This document shows, one piece after another, positions 6,139-6,258 of a DNA stretch of 6,258 nt. The number at the start of each line of letters is the position of its first letter. Position 1 is the first letter of the stretch. The translations under genes and the position numbers were made by a program. This DNA is from Gammaproteobacteria bacterium. GTDB taxonomy: Bacteria > Pseudomonadota > Gammaproteobacteria > Arenicellales > Poriferihabitantaceae. Location of the stretch: assembly GCA_009839585.1 (NCBI GenBank), contig VXPI01000376.1, positions 1-6,258 of the forward strand. The letters are read 5' to 3'. The notes beneath the pieces are model-generated. The model saw nothing but the letters and a program-made list of their open reading frames with translations, did not search any database and was not told where the DNA came from.

Positions 6139-6258
6139 ATGCTCAAGGACATGAACAGTCATTATCAATCCATCAAGATCTATCCACCCGGATCCATCGT
6201 GATTATGGGGCGACAACAGGTTTGGACTCCAGAGGATTGGGCCTTTTCGGTGGGATAG
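6139..6258 (+). CDS. Possible small ORF, 39 residues, unknown
   Basis: A frame from ATG 6139 runs to a TAG at 6256-6258, the last bases of the window. It encodes a short soluble peptide beginning MLKDMNSHYQ and ending WTPEDWAFSVG, with a mildly hydrophobic middle (PPGSIVIMG). TAGG six bases before the ATG is a poor Shine-Dalgarno. An internal ATG at 6151 would give 35 residues but has AAGGA only one base away. The frame is open back to a TAA at 6088. I recognise no family. It may be a real small gene, a decayed gene remnant, or chance; the length alone proves nothing. Confidence 0.25.
   Translation: MLKDMNSHYQSIKIYPPGSIVIMGRQQVWTPEDWAFSVG

Noticed and set aside
5779..6216. 145-codon open frame on the minus strand across the end of the P450 gene
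   Set aside because: Nearly half of it is antisense to the P450 heme-binding region, its composition is not protein-like (His-, Arg-, Ser-rich without a domain pattern), and no Shine-Dalgarno or family match is seen.

Overview
The window looks like chromosomal DNA from a Gram-negative bacterium, most likely a gammaproteobacterium or a close proteobacterial relative. This rests on a standard proteobacterial-type TsaD, a secreted TAXI-type TRAP solute-binding protein and E. coli-like sigma-70 promoter elements. No rRNA, tRNA or CRISPR array is present to refine the placement. The gammaproteobacterial assignment is inference.

Layout. Positions 1-947 (minus strand) hold most of a gene for a TAXI-family TRAP transporter substrate-binding protein, cut at its C-terminus by the window edge. 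It has a good -35/-10 promoter just upstream. Positions 948-1319 are non-coding and contain a possible structured RNA element (about 1116-1187). Positions 1320-2351 (minus) encode TsaD, the tRNA t6A37 synthesis enzyme, intact by every motif I can check. Positions 2352-2767 form a divergent intergenic region with no convincing gene. Positions 2768-3835 (plus) encode a PAPS-type sulfotransferase. Its 3' end overlaps by 40 bases a long gene at 3796-5952 for a 718-residue fusion protein. The last 306 bases have no established gene; a 39-codon ORF that ends exactly at the window edge is only a candidate.

The most notable feature is the 718-residue protein. Its first third (about residues 44-252) reads as a GPP34 domain, the family of the eukaryotic Golgi adaptor GOLPH3/Vps74. 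The rest (about 281-716) is a complete cytochrome P450 with ExxR, PERF and the heme-cysteine loop. The upstream gene, which overlaps it, encodes a sulfotransferase. A reasonable inference is a two-gene cassette. The P450 would hydroxylate a hydrophobic, probably membrane-associated substrate, the sulfotransferase would sulfate the new hydroxyl, and the GPP34 domain would hold the oxidase at an anionic membrane. In eukaryotes GPP34 proteins tether transferases of the Golgi lumen through their cytosolic tails, so the pairing is suggestive, but the substrate and any direct interaction are unknown. No ferredoxin or reductase partner for the P450 lies in the window.

The TAXI gene and tsaD are ordinary flanking genes on the opposite strand and show no evident functional link to the cassette.
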